Notes: generated by a model from the letters alone, not told the origin. A stretch of 64,000 nt of DNA from RGIG2094 sp045660065 (GCA_045660065.1 JAZRDC010000068.1:1-64000), one strand, 5' to 3'; counted from the stretch's first letter, positions 33,729-42,829 are shown. Made by a program: numbers and translations.

Positions 33729-33754
33729 CAATGCGAAATTATCATTTCGCATTG
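33729..33754 (+). terminator. Hairpin after gdhA (in left direct repeat)
   Basis: CAATGCGAAAT (33729-33739) pairs perfectly with ATTTCGCATTG (33744-33754), loop TATC; GTTTTG follows. It lies in a 41-base repeat found again at 33926. Confidence 0.7.
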
Positions 33755-33966
33755 GTTTTGCAAATTTGTTCGCTCGCGCATATTTTGTTGCGGGCAACAA
33801 AATATCAAATTTATAGGAATAAAATCCCAGGCACATGTCCTGGGATTTTATGATTTAAGCATTTTTAGTACAGCTTCGGGTTCGGGTTGCCCGTTGTGAG
33901 AATTTTTTCCTATTCCCGTTGGGGACAATGTGCAATTATCATTTCGCATTGGTTTTTCAAATTTGT
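33729..33966 (+). repeat. 41-bp direct repeats (33729-33769 and 33926-33966) around a hairpin-rich insert
   Basis: The two copies differ at 3 of 41 positions. The 156 bases between them contain ATATTTTGTTG/CAACAAAATAT (33780-33805, loop CGGG), a terminator-like AAAATCCCAGG/CCTGGGATTTT (33821-33849), and the phrase TTTTTTCCTATTCCC (33904-33917 region), which resembles the right end of the repeats at 19338 and 41210. This may be a degenerate relative of that element inserted by the same route. It accounts for the first half of the 516-base gap before rfbA. Confidence 0.55.
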
Positions 33967-34010
33967 ATACAAATTTTGAAATTATCAATAATAATCTTGA
34001 GGTGAATTGG

Positions 34011-34130
34011 TTGAAAAAGATTATGTTGATAATGCTGATTTGCACACTTTTATGTTCTTGTTCAGATAACACAAGGCATAAAAATGGGGCGAGAATGGTG
34101 AAAGCGGACACTTTGGTGTCCGCTTTTTAA
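34011..34130 (+). CDS. Possible 39-residue lipoprotein-like peptide
   Basis: A TTG codon seven bases behind GAGGTG opens a frame with a lysine pair, a hydrophobic stretch (IMLIMLICTLL) and a lipobox-like LLCSC, so it looks like a lipoprotein signal sequence. The mature part is only about 22 residues, and its last codons lie in the terminator hairpin at 34101-34126. It may be a genuine tiny lipoprotein or the remnant of a truncated gene. I cannot name a family. Confidence 0.35.
   Translation: MKKIMLIMLICTLLCSCSDNTRHKNGARMVKADTLVSAF
34101..34130 (+). terminator. Terminator before rfbA
   Basis: AAAGCGGACAC (34101-34111) with GTGTCCGCTTT (34116-34126), loop TTTG, T-run. Confidence 0.85.
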
Positions 34131-34167
34131 GTTATGCCGGTGAGTTTGATTAAATTTGTTGTTAATG

Positions 34168-34196
34168 TTGCAAAATGGCAGATGATGTGGTAAAAT
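34168..34196 (+). promoter_or_regulatory. Promoter of rfbADC
   Basis: TTGCAA (34168-34173), 17 bases, TAAAAT (34191-34196), in TGTGGTAAAAT. Confidence 0.7.
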
Positions 34197-34237
34197 TAAA
34201 TAAAAGGTACAAATAATAGCGAAAAGGAGTTTTTGGT

Positions 34238-35104
34238 ATGAAAGGTATTATTTTAGCCGGAGGGGCAGGCACAAGATTATATCCTGCAACACTTGCCTGT
34301 TCAAAACAGATGCTTTCTGTTTATGATAAGCCAATGATATATTATCCTATGTCAACTTTGATGTTGGCAGGAATTAAGGATGTTTTAATTATATCAACAC
34401 CTAATGATATCGGAGGTTTTGAAAGACTTTTCGGAAACGGAAGCCATTTGGGAATGAATATTTCTTATGCGGTGCAAAACGAACCTAAAGGTTTGGCGGA
34501 AGCGTTTATAATCGGCGAAGAATTTATCGGCGATGACAGCGTTTGTCTTGTTCTGGGAGATAATATTTTCTATGGCTACGGCTTCTCTGAAAGACTCGAA
34601 AGAAGCGCTGAGTTAAAAGATGGCGGAATAATTTTCGGATACCATGTATCAAATCCTGAAGATTTCGGCGTTGTTGAATTTGATGAAAACAATACCGTAG
34701 TTTCAATTGAGGAAAAACCAAAAAATCCAAAGTCGAATTATGCAGTTCCCGGACTTTATTTTTATGATAACTCTGTTGTTGAGATTGCTAAAAATATTAC
34801 CCCATCTGCAAGAGGCGAACTTGAAATTACCGATGTTAATATGGAATATTTAAGACGCGGTAAATTAAAGGTTGAACTTATGGGCAGAGGTATGGCGTGG
34901 CTTGATACGGGAACTCACAAGGCGATGCTTGCGGCATCTAATTTTGTTGAAGCGGTGCAGACAAGACAAGGGCTTTATATTGCCTGCTTGGAAGAAATTG
35001 CATATAAGAAAGGCTACATAAATAAAGAGCAACTGCTTGGCTTGGCAGAAAAACTTTCAAAAACAGATTACGGAATGTATTTGAAAGGACTTGCAGGAAA
35101 ATGA
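34238..35104 (+). CDS. rfbA: Glucose-1-phosphate thymidylyltransferase
   Basis: A 288-residue RmlA: nucleotide loop LAGGAGTRLYPAT, PMIYYPMSTLMLAGI, LGDNIFYG, EEKPKNPKSNYAVPGLYFYD and WLDTGTH. It makes dTDP-glucose, the first step to dTDP-L-rhamnose for surface glycans. Its stop overlaps the start of rfbD by four bases. Confidence 0.96.
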   Translation: MKGIILAGGAGTRLYPATLACSKQMLSVYDKPMIYYPMSTLMLAGIKDVLIISTPNDIGGFERLFGNGSHLGMNISYAVQNEPKGLAEAFIIGEEFIGDDSVCLVLGDNIFYGYGFSERLERSAELKDGGIIFGYHVSNPEDFGVVEFDENNTVVSIEEKPKNPKSNYAVPGLYFYDNSVVEIAKNITPSARGELEITDVNMEYLRRGKLKVELMGRGMAWLDTGTHKAMLAASNFVEAVQTRQGLYIACLEEIAYKKGYINKEQLLGLAEKLSKTDYGMYLKGLAGK

Positions 35105-35985
35105 GAATTTTAATTACAGGTGCAAAAGGTCAGTTAGGCAAATGGCTTGTTAAGATTTTAAAAGACGGAAAGTCTGAAATAGGTGAAATTCCCAAGGAAT
35201 ATAAAAATGCCCAGATTACAGAATGTGATGTAGACGAACTTGACATCACCGATAAAGAGGCAGTTTTAAACTTTGGCGAGTTTGATATAATTTTTAACTG
35301 TGCGGCATACACAAATGTAAACAAGTGCGAAGAGGAAGAAGAATTTGCATATAAAATTAATGCTATGGGTTCTGAAAACCTTGCGCTTTTAGCCCAAAAA
35401 TGCGGTGGTAAACTTGTTCACGTTTCAACCGATTATGTGTTTGACGGCACTAAAAAAGGCGAATATTTTGAAGATGATTTATGTTGCCCCGTAAGTGCTT
35501 ACGGAAGAACAAAAAGGGCAGGGGAAGAAAAAATTATATCTGCAACCGACAGATATTTTATTGTAAGAACTGCTTGGCTTTATGGATATCTTGGAAACAA
35601 TTTTGTAAAGACCATAAGAAAAATTGCAACAGAAAATGAGTCAATCAAAGTGGTGGCAGACCAGTTTGGAAACCCAACAAATGTAAATGATTTGGCCCAT
35701 CATATGTTGCTTTTGGCACTTACAGACAAGTATGGAATTTACCATTGCACAGGCAAGGGAACTTGTTCATGGCACGATTTTGCAACAGAAATCGTAAAAG
35801 TTTTTGGAATTGATTGTGATGTTAAAAAATGCACAACAGAAGAATATCCTACACCTGCAAAACGCCCTGAAAATTCTGCACTATCTCATAAAAATTTAGA
35901 AAATGCAGTTGGCGACAAAATGCGTGATTGGAAAGAGGCACTTTGGTGCTTTGCGAAAAATGTTGATAAGGAGAGTATGAGTTGA
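35101..35985 (+). CDS. rfbD: dTDP-4-dehydrorhamnose reductase
   Basis: A 294-residue RmlD: NAD(P) loop ITGAKGQLGKWL, NCAAYTNVNKCEEEEEFA, VSTDYVFDGTKKGEYFEDD and the catalytic Tyr-x3-Lys in SAYGRTKRAGE. Last step of dTDP-L-rhamnose synthesis. It overlaps both neighbours by four bases, so rfbA-D-C is one tightly coupled operon. Confidence 0.95.
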   Translation: MRILITGAKGQLGKWLVKILKDGKSEIGEIPKEYKNAQITECDVDELDITDKEAVLNFGEFDIIFNCAAYTNVNKCEEEEEFAYKINAMGSENLALLAQKCGGKLVHVSTDYVFDGTKKGEYFEDDLCCPVSAYGRTKRAGEEKIISATDRYFIVRTAWLYGYLGNNFVKTIRKIATENESIKVVADQFGNPTNVNDLAHHMLLLALTDKYGIYHCTGKGTCSWHDFATEIVKVFGIDCDVKKCTTEEYPTPAKRPENSALSHKNLENAVGDKMRDWKEALWCFAKNVDKESMS

Positions 35986-36527
35986 GTAATTTTACTTTTG
36001 AAAAAACTCCCATTGAGGGACTTGTGGTTATAACTCCGAAAGTTTTTGGGGATGACAGAGGATATTTTATGGAAACCTACCGCGAAAAAGAATTTATTGA
36101 GGGCGGAGTAACTGCAAAATTTGTTCAGGACAATCAGTCCAAGTCCAAAAAAGGTGTTTTAAGAGGACTTCATTTTCAAAAAAACAATCCCCAGGGTAAA
36201 CTTGTAAGAGTTTTAGAGGGCGCAGTTTACGATGTTGCAGTTGATATAAGAAAAGATTCTGAAACTTACGGAAAATGGTACGGAGTTCTGCTTTCTGAGG
36301 AAAACAAAAAGCAGTTTTATGTGCCCGAAGGATTTGCTCACGGCTTTGTAGTAGTGTCAGATTCTGCAACATTTGCATATAAATGCACAAATTATTACGA
36401 CCCGACAGATGAGGGCGCAATAATCTATAACGATCCTACACTTAACATCAACTGGAATGAATACTATGACGGAGAGTTCATTTTAAGTGAAAAGGATCTT
36501 AAAAATGGATTATTTAAAGATTTATAA
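35982..36527 (+). CDS. rfbC: dTDP-4-dehydrorhamnose 3,5-epimerase
   Basis: TTG start behind GGAGAG; 181 residues. Cupin-fold epimerase with DDRGYFMETYRE, QDNQSKSKKGVLRGLHFQ (catalytic His), GAVYDVAVDIRKDS and FAHGFVV. Third step of the pathway. Confidence 0.95.
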   Translation: MSNFTFEKTPIEGLVVITPKVFGDDRGYFMETYREKEFIEGGVTAKFVQDNQSKSKKGVLRGLHFQKNNPQGKLVRVLEGAVYDVAVDIRKDSETYGKWYGVLLSEENKKQFYVPEGFAHGFVVVSDSATFAYKCTNYYDPTDEGAIIYNDPTLNINWNEYYDGEFILSEKDLKNGLFKDL

Positions 36528-36531
36528 AACA

Positions 36532-36558
36532 AAAGCGGACCTTTTGGTCCGCTTTATT
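36532..36558. terminator. Convergent terminator between rfbC and phosphohexomutase gene
   Basis: AAAGCGGACC (36532-36541) with GGTCCGCTTT (36546-36555), loop TTTT, suited to both directions. Confidence 0.88.
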
Positions 36559-38043
36559 TTACATTGCAGATGAATCAATGCAATCAAATTCTGATAAGTA
36601 TTCTTTTATAAATGCTTTCATTTTATCCATAGCATCAGTGGTGTTGCCCTGAATATCAAGTGGCATCAAAGGTTCGTGAAGTGAAAGACGAAGTAAGAAC
36701 CAACCGTTTTCTACATTTACTCTTACACCCTCAAAATTTGGAGTTTCAAGAGAAAAACCATCAGTTTCTTCAACTTTCTTTTTAAGGTCTTCAAGGATTT
36801 TTTCACCGTCAGGCTTAAAGTCTTTATTTGAAAGATTTAATCTGTAACCTGTTTCAAATTTAGGATCTTTTAAGTCGGCAATTAAATCGGTTAAGTTTTT
36901 GCCTTCCTTTTTCATTAAAACTGCCTTGATTAAAAGGCGGGTTACGAGGTATGCACCATCGTCTAAGAAATAATTTTCTTTTAAAGCCGCATGACCGCTT
37001 GTTTCGATTGCCAGTGGTGCGTATGTTCCCTCTGACTCTAATCTGATTGCTTCGTTAATAACATTTTTATAACCACGTTTAAATCTGTGGTGAACTCCGC
37101 CTAAATTGCTTTCAATAAATGTTTTAAGTTCTGCACTTGTAACAGAGTCTGTTACGATTGTACCTTTTTGTTCTTCCATCAAAACCGCTGAAATAAGAGC
37201 AATGAGACGATTTTTATTGATTTCGTTTCCGTCTTTGTCAACAATTGCCGCACGGTCAACATCAGTGTCAAAAATAATTCCAAGGTCAGAATTTGACTCT
37301 AAAACCGCATCTGAAATTGCTTTCATGGCTTCTTTGTTTTCAGGGTTTGGAATGTGGTTAGGGAAGTTGCCGTCAGGCTCTAAGAATTTGCTGCCCGATG
37401 TATCTGCCCCTAATTCTTCCAACATTTTAGCATAAAATCCGCCGCTTCCGTTACCTGCGTCAACTGCGATTTTCATACCCTCAAAAGGTTTTGCAAGACC
37501 TGTGTCTTTTCTGATTTTTTTAGCAGTATCATCAGCATATTTTCTGATATAGTCAACCTTTGTAATAAGTCCGCCATCTTTAAAATCAAATTTTCCTGCT
37601 TCGGCATATTCTAAAATTTTTGTGATGTCGCTTCCTTCAAAACCACCGTCTTTTGTAAAGAATTTAAGACCGTTTCTGTTAAAAGGAAGATGACTTGCAG
37701 TAAGCATAACAGATGCGTCTGCCATATAATTTTCGTCAACCGTAATCATAAACATTGCAGGAGTGGTAGCAAGTCCACAGTCTATAACATTAATTCCGCT
37801 TTTTGAAAAAGCATCTATACAAGCGTTTTTAAGGCGGGAAGCAGAAATTCTGCTGTCGTGGCCGATTGCAATTGTAATGTTTTCTTTGTTTAATTTTTCT
37901 TTTGCGTATTTAACAAAACCTGCGGCAATATTAAATACCACCTCATCTGTTAAATTTATATGTAATCCTTCAATGCCTTCGGATGCAATTCCTCTGATAT
38001 CGCTTCCGTTTTTAAGGCAAAGCCATTTTTCTGATAAATTCAT
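36559..38043 (-). CDS. Phosphomannomutase/phosphoglucomutase
   Basis: A 494-residue alpha-D-phosphohexomutase with all four domain signatures: the serine loop TASHLPFNRNG, here with TASHLP as in ManB/AlgC-type enzymes, the metal loop DTDVDRAAIVD, the sugar-binding ETSGHAALKEN, and a C-terminal phosphate-binding domain (VNVENGWFLLRLSLHEP). It interconverts hexose 1- and 6-phosphates and can feed glucose 1-phosphate to RfbA. Convergent with rfbC; divergent from pta. Confidence 0.9.
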   Translation of the reverse strand: MNLSEKWLCLKNGSDIRGIASEGIEGLHINLTDEVVFNIAAGFVKYAKEKLNKENITIAIGHDSRISASRLKNACIDAFSKSGINVIDCGLATTPAMFMITVDENYMADASVMLTASHLPFNRNGLKFFTKDGGFEGSDITKILEYAEAGKFDFKDGGLITKVDYIRKYADDTAKKIRKDTGLAKPFEGMKIAVDAGNGSGGFYAKMLEELGADTSGSKFLEPDGNFPNHIPNPENKEAMKAISDAVLESNSDLGIIFDTDVDRAAIVDKDGNEINKNRLIALISAVLMEEQKGTIVTDSVTSAELKTFIESNLGGVHHRFKRGYKNVINEAIRLESEGTYAPLAIETSGHAALKENYFLDDGAYLVTRLLIKAVLMKKEGKNLTDLIADLKDPKFETGYRLNLSNKDFKPDGEKILEDLKKKVEETDGFSLETPNFEGVRVNVENGWFLLRLSLHEPLMPLDIQGNTTDAMDKMKAFIKEYLSEFDCIDSSAM

Positions 38044-38123
38044 TTTAAATGCCTCCTTTTTTTAATATTTTAGCACAATTTTGGAAAAACTTCAATATAA
38101 AAGGGAAAAAATAGATAAATCTC

Positions 38124-38152
38124 TTGAAAAATAAATAAAATAGGTGTATAAT
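38124..38152 (+). promoter_or_regulatory. pta-ackA promoter
   Basis: TTGAAA (38124-38129), 17 bases, TATAAT (38147-38152). Confidence 0.75.
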
Positions 38153-38204
38153 ATATAAGTTGATAAGGAAAGTTAAAATTAACATTCACATAGGAGGTAA
38201 TTTT

Positions 38205-39203
38205 ATGAGCACATTTTTAGACAGAATTAAAGAACGCGCAAAAGCAGAAAAAAAGACAATCGTTCTTCCTGAATCAATGGACAGAAGAACTTTTGAGGCT
38301 GCTGAAACAATTTTGAAAGAGGATATTGCAAACATCATTATCATCGGTACAGATGAAGAAGTTGCAGAAAACAGCAAGGGACTTGATATTTCAAAAGCAA
38401 CAATCATCAATCCTTTCACTTATGAAAAGACTGAAGAATATCTCAACTTGTTTGTAGAACTCAGAAAATCAAAAGGTCTTACATATGAAGAAGCAAAACA
38501 GACTGCTCTTTCAGACTATATGTACTATGCGTGTCTTATGGTTAAAGCAGGTGACGCAGACGGCGTTGTTTCAGGTGCTTGTCATTCAACTGCAAACACA
38601 CTTCGTCCAAGTCTTCAGATTATTAAAACAAAACCGGGAATTAAACTCGTTTCAGCATTTTTCTTAATGGTTGTACCAGACTGTGAATATGGTGCAGACG
38701 GCGTATTTGTATTTGCTGATTCTGGTTTGGAACAGAATCCTGATCCTGAAAAATTGGCTGCAATTGCTCAGTGCTCTGCAGAAAGTTTTGAACTTTTGGT
38801 TGAAAAAGATGCCTATGTTGCAATGCTTTCACACTCAACAAAGGGCAGTGCAAAACACGCAGATGTTGATAAAGTTGTAGAAGCAACAAGAATTGTTAAA
38901 GAAAACGCACCTGACCTTAATGTTGATGGTGAACTTCAGTTAGATGCTGCAATCGTTCCTTCAGTTGGTCAGTCAAAAGCACCTGGATCTTCGGTTGCAG
39001 GTAAAGCAAATGTATTGGTGTTCCCTGATTTGGATGCTGGTAACATCGGTTACAAACTCGTTCAGAGACTTGCTAAAGCAGAAGCATACGGTCCTGTTAC
39101 TCAGGGTATCGCAATGCCTATTAACGACCTTTCAAGAGGTTGCTCAGCAGATGATATCGTTGGCGTAGTTGCTATCACTTGTGTTCAGGCACAGGCAAAA
39201 TAA
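38205..39203 (+). CDS. pta: Phosphate acetyltransferase
   Basis: ATG 38205 follows AGGAGGTAATTTT; 332 residues, the short Pta form of Firmicutes. Motifs include IVLPESMDRRT, DGVVSGACHSTANTLRP, LVSAFFLMVVP and ANVLVFPDLDAGNIGYK. It converts acetyl-CoA to acetyl phosphate. Ackase follows after 22 bases; together they make ATP and acetate in fermentation. Confidence 0.97.
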   Translation: MSTFLDRIKERAKAEKKTIVLPESMDRRTFEAAETILKEDIANIIIIGTDEEVAENSKGLDISKATIINPFTYEKTEEYLNLFVELRKSKGLTYEEAKQTALSDYMYYACLMVKAGDADGVVSGACHSTANTLRPSLQIIKTKPGIKLVSAFFLMVVPDCEYGADGVFVFADSGLEQNPDPEKLAAIAQCSAESFELLVEKDAYVAMLSHSTKGSAKHADVDKVVEATRIVKENAPDLNVDGELQLDAAIVPSVGQSKAPGSSVAGKANVLVFPDLDAGNIGYKLVQRLAKAEAYGPVTQGIAMPINDLSRGCSADDIVGVVAITCVQAQAK

Positions 39204-39225
39204 ATTTTGAAAGAAGGATTTATAA

Positions 39226-40422
39226 ATGAAAGTTTTAGTTATTAACGCAGGTAGTTCATCACTTAAATATCAGCTTATTGATATGACTTCAACGGACGTG
39301 ATGGCAAAAGGCCTTTGCGAAAGAATTGGTCTTGAAGGCTCACTTTTAACACATCAGGCAAAAGGCGAAAAAAATAAAATTGAAATCGAAATGAAAGATC
39401 ACAGCGATGCAATTGGTGCAGTTATTGCAGCACTTGTTGATGCAAATCACGGTGTTATCGCTGATATGAGCGAAATTTCAGCAGTTGGACACAGAGTTGT
39501 TCACGGCGGTGAAGAATTCAGCGGTTCTGTTATTATTACAGAGGCTGTTAAAAATGCATTGGAAAAATGCATCGAACTTGCTCCACTTCACAATCCTCCG
39601 AACTTAACAGGTATCGCAGCTTGTGAAAAAGCAATGCCTGGCGTTCCTCAGGTTGCAGTTTTTGATACTGCTTTCCATCAGTCAATGCCTGCATCTTCAT
39701 ACCTTTATGCACTTCCATACGAATACTATGAAAAATATAAAGTAAGAAGATATGGTTTCCACGGAACATCACACAAATATGTTACTCAGCGTGCAGCAGC
39801 AATGCTTGGTAAAAATGTTGAAGATCTTAAGATTATTACTTGCCACCTTGGTAACGGCTCATCAATTACAGCAGTAAACGGCGGTAAGAGTATGGATACA
39901 ACAATGGGCTTTACTCCTCTTGCTGGTACTTTAATGGGTACAAGATGCGGCGATATCGACCCTGCAATTGTAACATATATTATGAACAAAGAAGGCAAAT
40001 CTGCTGAAGAAGTTGACGCTTTGATGAACAAAAAATCAGGTATCTTCGGTATTTCAGGCGTATCAAGCGACTTCAGAGATGTATCTGATGCGGCTGACAA
40101 TGGCAACAAGAGAGCAGAAGTTGGTCTTGAAATGTTCTACTATCAGATTAAAAAGTTCATCGGCGCTTACGCTGCTGCTATGAACGGCGTTGATGCTATC
40201 GTATTTACAGCAGGTATCGGCGAAAACGATAAGATTTTAAGAGCAGAAGTTGCAAAAGGTCTTACATTCATGGGTGTTGAAATTGACGAAGAAAAGAACA
40301 ACATCCGCGGCGAAGAAAAAGACGTTTCTGCAGCAGGTGCAAAAGTTAAAACTTTGGTTATTCCAACCAATGAAGAACTTATGATTGCACTTGATACAAA
40401 AGAAATTGTTGAAAATCTTTAA
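39226..40422 (+). CDS. ackA: Acetate kinase
   Basis: A 398-residue kinase of the ASKHA fold: VLVINAGSSSLKYQL, VGHRVVHGGE, AVFDTAFHQSMP, YGFHGTSHKYV, CHLGNGSSITAV, FTPLAGTLMGTRCGD and FTAGIGEND. It makes ATP and acetate from acetyl phosphate. Good ribosome site GAAGGATTT. Confidence 0.98.
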   Translation: MKVLVINAGSSSLKYQLIDMTSTDVMAKGLCERIGLEGSLLTHQAKGEKNKIEIEMKDHSDAIGAVIAALVDANHGVIADMSEISAVGHRVVHGGEEFSGSVIITEAVKNALEKCIELAPLHNPPNLTGIAACEKAMPGVPQVAVFDTAFHQSMPASSYLYALPYEYYEKYKVRRYGFHGTSHKYVTQRAAAMLGKNVEDLKIITCHLGNGSSITAVNGGKSMDTTMGFTPLAGTLMGTRCGDIDPAIVTYIMNKEGKSAEEVDALMNKKSGIFGISGVSSDFRDVSDAADNGNKRAEVGLEMFYYQIKKFIGAYAAAMNGVDAIVFTAGIGENDKILRAEVAKGLTFMGVEIDEEKNNIRGEEKDVSAAGAKVKTLVIPTNEELMIALDTKEIVENL

Positions 40423-40429
40423 AAAGTTC

Positions 40430-40458
40430 TTGACAAATTCTGAAAAATCTTGTATAAT
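40430..40458 (+). promoter_or_regulatory. yceD-rpmF promoter
   Basis: TTGACA (40430-40435), 17 bases, TATAAT (40453-40458), the closest to consensus in the window. Confidence 0.85.
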
Positions 40459-40490
40459 GACTTGTACTGCGTGCATAGGAGGTATGGATT

Positions 40491-40985
40491 TTGCTTCTTG
40501 ACATTTCAGTTGTTTTAAAAGGCAACACAGAAAAACTTAAATTTGAAGAAGAAATTGATATATCTGATGTTGATTTTTCAGAGTTTTCAGCAAAGTTTGA
40601 AAAACCTGTTAAACTCGCAGGCACAGTTAAGAATGTAGTTGGTGTTGTTGAACTTTCAGCAACTGCTGATTGTGATTATGCCACAACTTGTTCAAGATGT
40701 GGGGAGGATTTAACAAAAAATCTTACCTTTGACTTTGAACAGACTTATGTTAAAGAACTAACTGCCGAGGCAGAAGATGCTTTGACTTTAGAAGGCAAAA
40801 CAATTGACATCAAAGACATTTTGTGTAAAAATATTGCACTTTTCCTTCCGCTTAAACAGTTATGCAAGGAAGATTGCAAGGGAATTTGTCAACAATGCGG
40901 AACAAATCTCAATGAAAAGCAGTGCGATTGCACTGAGGAGTATTTTAACCCGCAATTTGAAATATTAAAAGGATTATTTGATTAA
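40491..40985 (+). CDS. YceD-like DUF177 protein
   Basis: TTG start behind AGGAGGTATGGA; 164 residues. Two zinc-type Cys pairs (TCSRCGEDL and the C-terminal CKEDCKGICQQCGTNL plus QCDC) define the DUF177 family, which lies next to rpmF in most bacteria and is linked to 23S rRNA metabolism. Spacing to rpmF is 36 bases. Confidence 0.9.
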   Translation: MLLDISVVLKGNTEKLKFEEEIDISDVDFSEFSAKFEKPVKLAGTVKNVVGVVELSATADCDYATTCSRCGEDLTKNLTFDFEQTYVKELTAEAEDALTLEGKTIDIKDILCKNIALFLPLKQLCKEDCKGICQQCGTNLNEKQCDCTEEYFNPQFEILKGLFD

Positions 40986-41021
40986 CATCATATAAAGATG
41001 TTGTGTTGAGGAGGTGTAAAA

Positions 41022-41201
41022 ATGGCAGTTCCAAAGAGAAAAGTATCTAAAGCAAGAAGAGATAAGAGAAGAGCTAATTGGAAATTGGCAGTACCGGGCA
41101 TGATCGCTTGCCCACAGTGCGGTGAACTCGTTATGCCACACAGACTTTGCCCTAAATGCGGTTATTACAAGGGAAGAGAAGTAATCAAAGTAGAAGCGTA
41201 A
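41022..41201 (+). CDS. rpmF: 50S ribosomal protein L32
   Basis: A 59-residue protein starting MAVPKRKVSKARRDKRRA behind GAGGAGGTG. It has the zinc-binding pairs CPQCGE and CPKCG of the C+ form. Usually plsX and acpP follow; here a repeat element does. Confidence 0.97.
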   Translation: MAVPKRKVSKARRDKRRANWKLAVPGMIACPQCGELVMPHRLCPKCGYYKGREVIKVEA

Positions 41202-41209
41202 TGATGCTT

Positions 41210-41448
41210 GGGGATGTTAAAAATGCCCAGAGCACAAAAAGGCACACTATATGAGTGTGTAAGATTAATAGTTTGAATACTAATTAGAAAAATCTCAATA
41301 TATTGGGATTTTTCTTTTTTTGGTGCCTTTTTGTTATAAAAAAACTTCGCCGTTCGACGTACTTTTGTACGCCTTCAGGTATCCAAACACAAAAGAGAAC
41401 TTTTGTGTTTGCTCAGTTTTTTTATTCTGAACATTTTTTCCTATCCCC
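41210..41448. mobile_element. Non-coding structured repeat, copy 2 (MITE-like, about 239 bp)
   Basis: Same order as the element at 19338. Left end GGGGATGTTAAAAATGCCC, right end (reverse complement) GGGGATAGGAAAAAATGTTC. A long-range pair is AAAAAGGCAC/GGTGCCTTTTT, enclosing the hairpin AAAAATCTCAATATAT/GGGATTTTTC and T run. A stretch starting CTTCGCC holds ACGTAC/GTACG, then the perfect hairpin CAAACACAAAAG/CTTTTGTGTTTG (41384-41411). The stem sequences differ from copy 1 but keep pairing. No coding capacity. It explains the gap after rpmF; 41449-41545 holds only AT-rich sequence with a possible promoter. Confidence 0.7.
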
Positions 41449-41545
41449 ATCGTAGTATGAGTGTAACATTTATTTTACTTGACAATATTGGGATTTTATA
41501 AGATAATATATATTGATTAAATATGTTAAGACAAGGATTTTTGAA

Positions 41546-42829
41546 ATGACGAAAATTACTTATGTAGAACCCGGCTCCATTGCAGAAGATGCAGGGATTG
41601 AAACAGGCGACTTTTTGGTTGCGTTAAACGGGAAAAAAGTTAATGATATTTTAGAGTATAAGTTTATAACAGCAGATACCGATTACGAGGTTACAATCAA
41701 AAAGCCTGACGGTAGTTATGAAGTTATAGAAATCGCCAACGATTTTGGAGAAGATCTTGGGTTGGAGTTTGAAAATGCTTTGATGACCAAGGCAAAGTCT
41801 TGTGCAAACAAGTGCGTTTTCTGCTTTATTGATCAACTTCCAAAAGGAATGCGTGAAACACTTTATTTCAAAGATGATGATTCAAGGCTTTCATTTTTGC
41901 AGGGAAATTATATTACAATGACAAATCTTTCTGATAAAGATTTAAAAAGAATTACCGATATAAAACTTTCACCTGTTAATATTTCTGTTCACTGCACCGA
42001 CGGGGAAACAAGAAAGTTTATGCTTGGCAACAAAAGAGCGGACAGAATATTAAATCAGATGAAAGAACTTGATAAGGCAGGAATTGTTGTAAATTGCCAG
42101 ATAGTTCTCTGCCCGGGAATTAACGACGGTGAACTTTTGGATAAAACTCTTTCTGATATATCAGAGTTTTCAAATGTTTACAGCACATCGATTGTACCTG
42201 TGGGTATGACTAAATTCAGGGAAGGACTTTACAATCTTACACCATTTGACAAAGAAAAAAGCATAGCACTTATAAATCAGGTAAGTGGGTGGCAGGAAAA
42301 ATTCAAAAAAGAAACGGGTAGTGTAAAAGTATACTTAGCCGATGAATTTTATATAATGGCAGAAAAGGATTTTCCTGAATATGATCATTACGAAGACTTT
42401 CCGCAACTTGAAAACGGAGTTGGAATGGCTCGTCTTACCATATATGATTTTAATGACGGAATTGAATGCGTAGAAGAAACTGCTTACAAAAAAGTTACAG
42501 TTGCAACAGGTAAAATAAGCGAAAAACTCATAAAAAGCCTTGTTTCAAAGGTAGAAGGGGTTGATGCTCAGGTTGTAGCAATTAAACACGACTTTTTTGG
42601 ACATAGTATTACAGTGTCGGGACTTATTACAGGCGGGGACATTATAAATCAATTAAAAGGAAAAGATTTAGGGGATTATCTTTTCATCCCCGCTAATATG
42701 CTTCGTGCAGATACCGATACATTTTTAGATGATGTAACAATCCCCGATATTGAAAAAGCCCTTAACATAAAAGTAGTTGTAATTAACGACGGACACGAAC
42801 TTGCTCTTAAATTAAAGGGCGAAATCTGA
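41546..42829 (+). CDS. DUF512 radical-SAM-like protein with PDZ domain
   Basis: ATG 41546 is the likely start (MTKITYVEPGS), giving 427 residues. An N-terminal PDZ-type domain (residues 1-60) is followed by CANKCVFCFIDQLPKGMR, a Cx3Cx2C cluster motif of radical SAM enzymes, and a C-terminal DUF512 domain. Function unknown in the family. It is next to der, its usual neighbour in Clostridia, with 21 bases between. Confidence 0.9.
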   Translation: MTKITYVEPGSIAEDAGIETGDFLVALNGKKVNDILEYKFITADTDYEVTIKKPDGSYEVIEIANDFGEDLGLEFENALMTKAKSCANKCVFCFIDQLPKGMRETLYFKDDDSRLSFLQGNYITMTNLSDKDLKRITDIKLSPVNISVHCTDGETRKFMLGNKRADRILNQMKELDKAGIVVNCQIVLCPGINDGELLDKTLSDISEFSNVYSTSIVPVGMTKFREGLYNLTPFDKEKSIALINQVSGWQEKFKKETGSVKVYLADEFYIMAEKDFPEYDHYEDFPQLENGVGMARLTIYDFNDGIECVEETAYKKVTVATGKISEKLIKSLVSKVEGVDAQVVAIKHDFFGHSITVSGLITGGDIINQLKGKDLGDYLFIPANMLRADTDTFLDDVTIPDIEKALNIKVVVINDGHELALKLKGEI

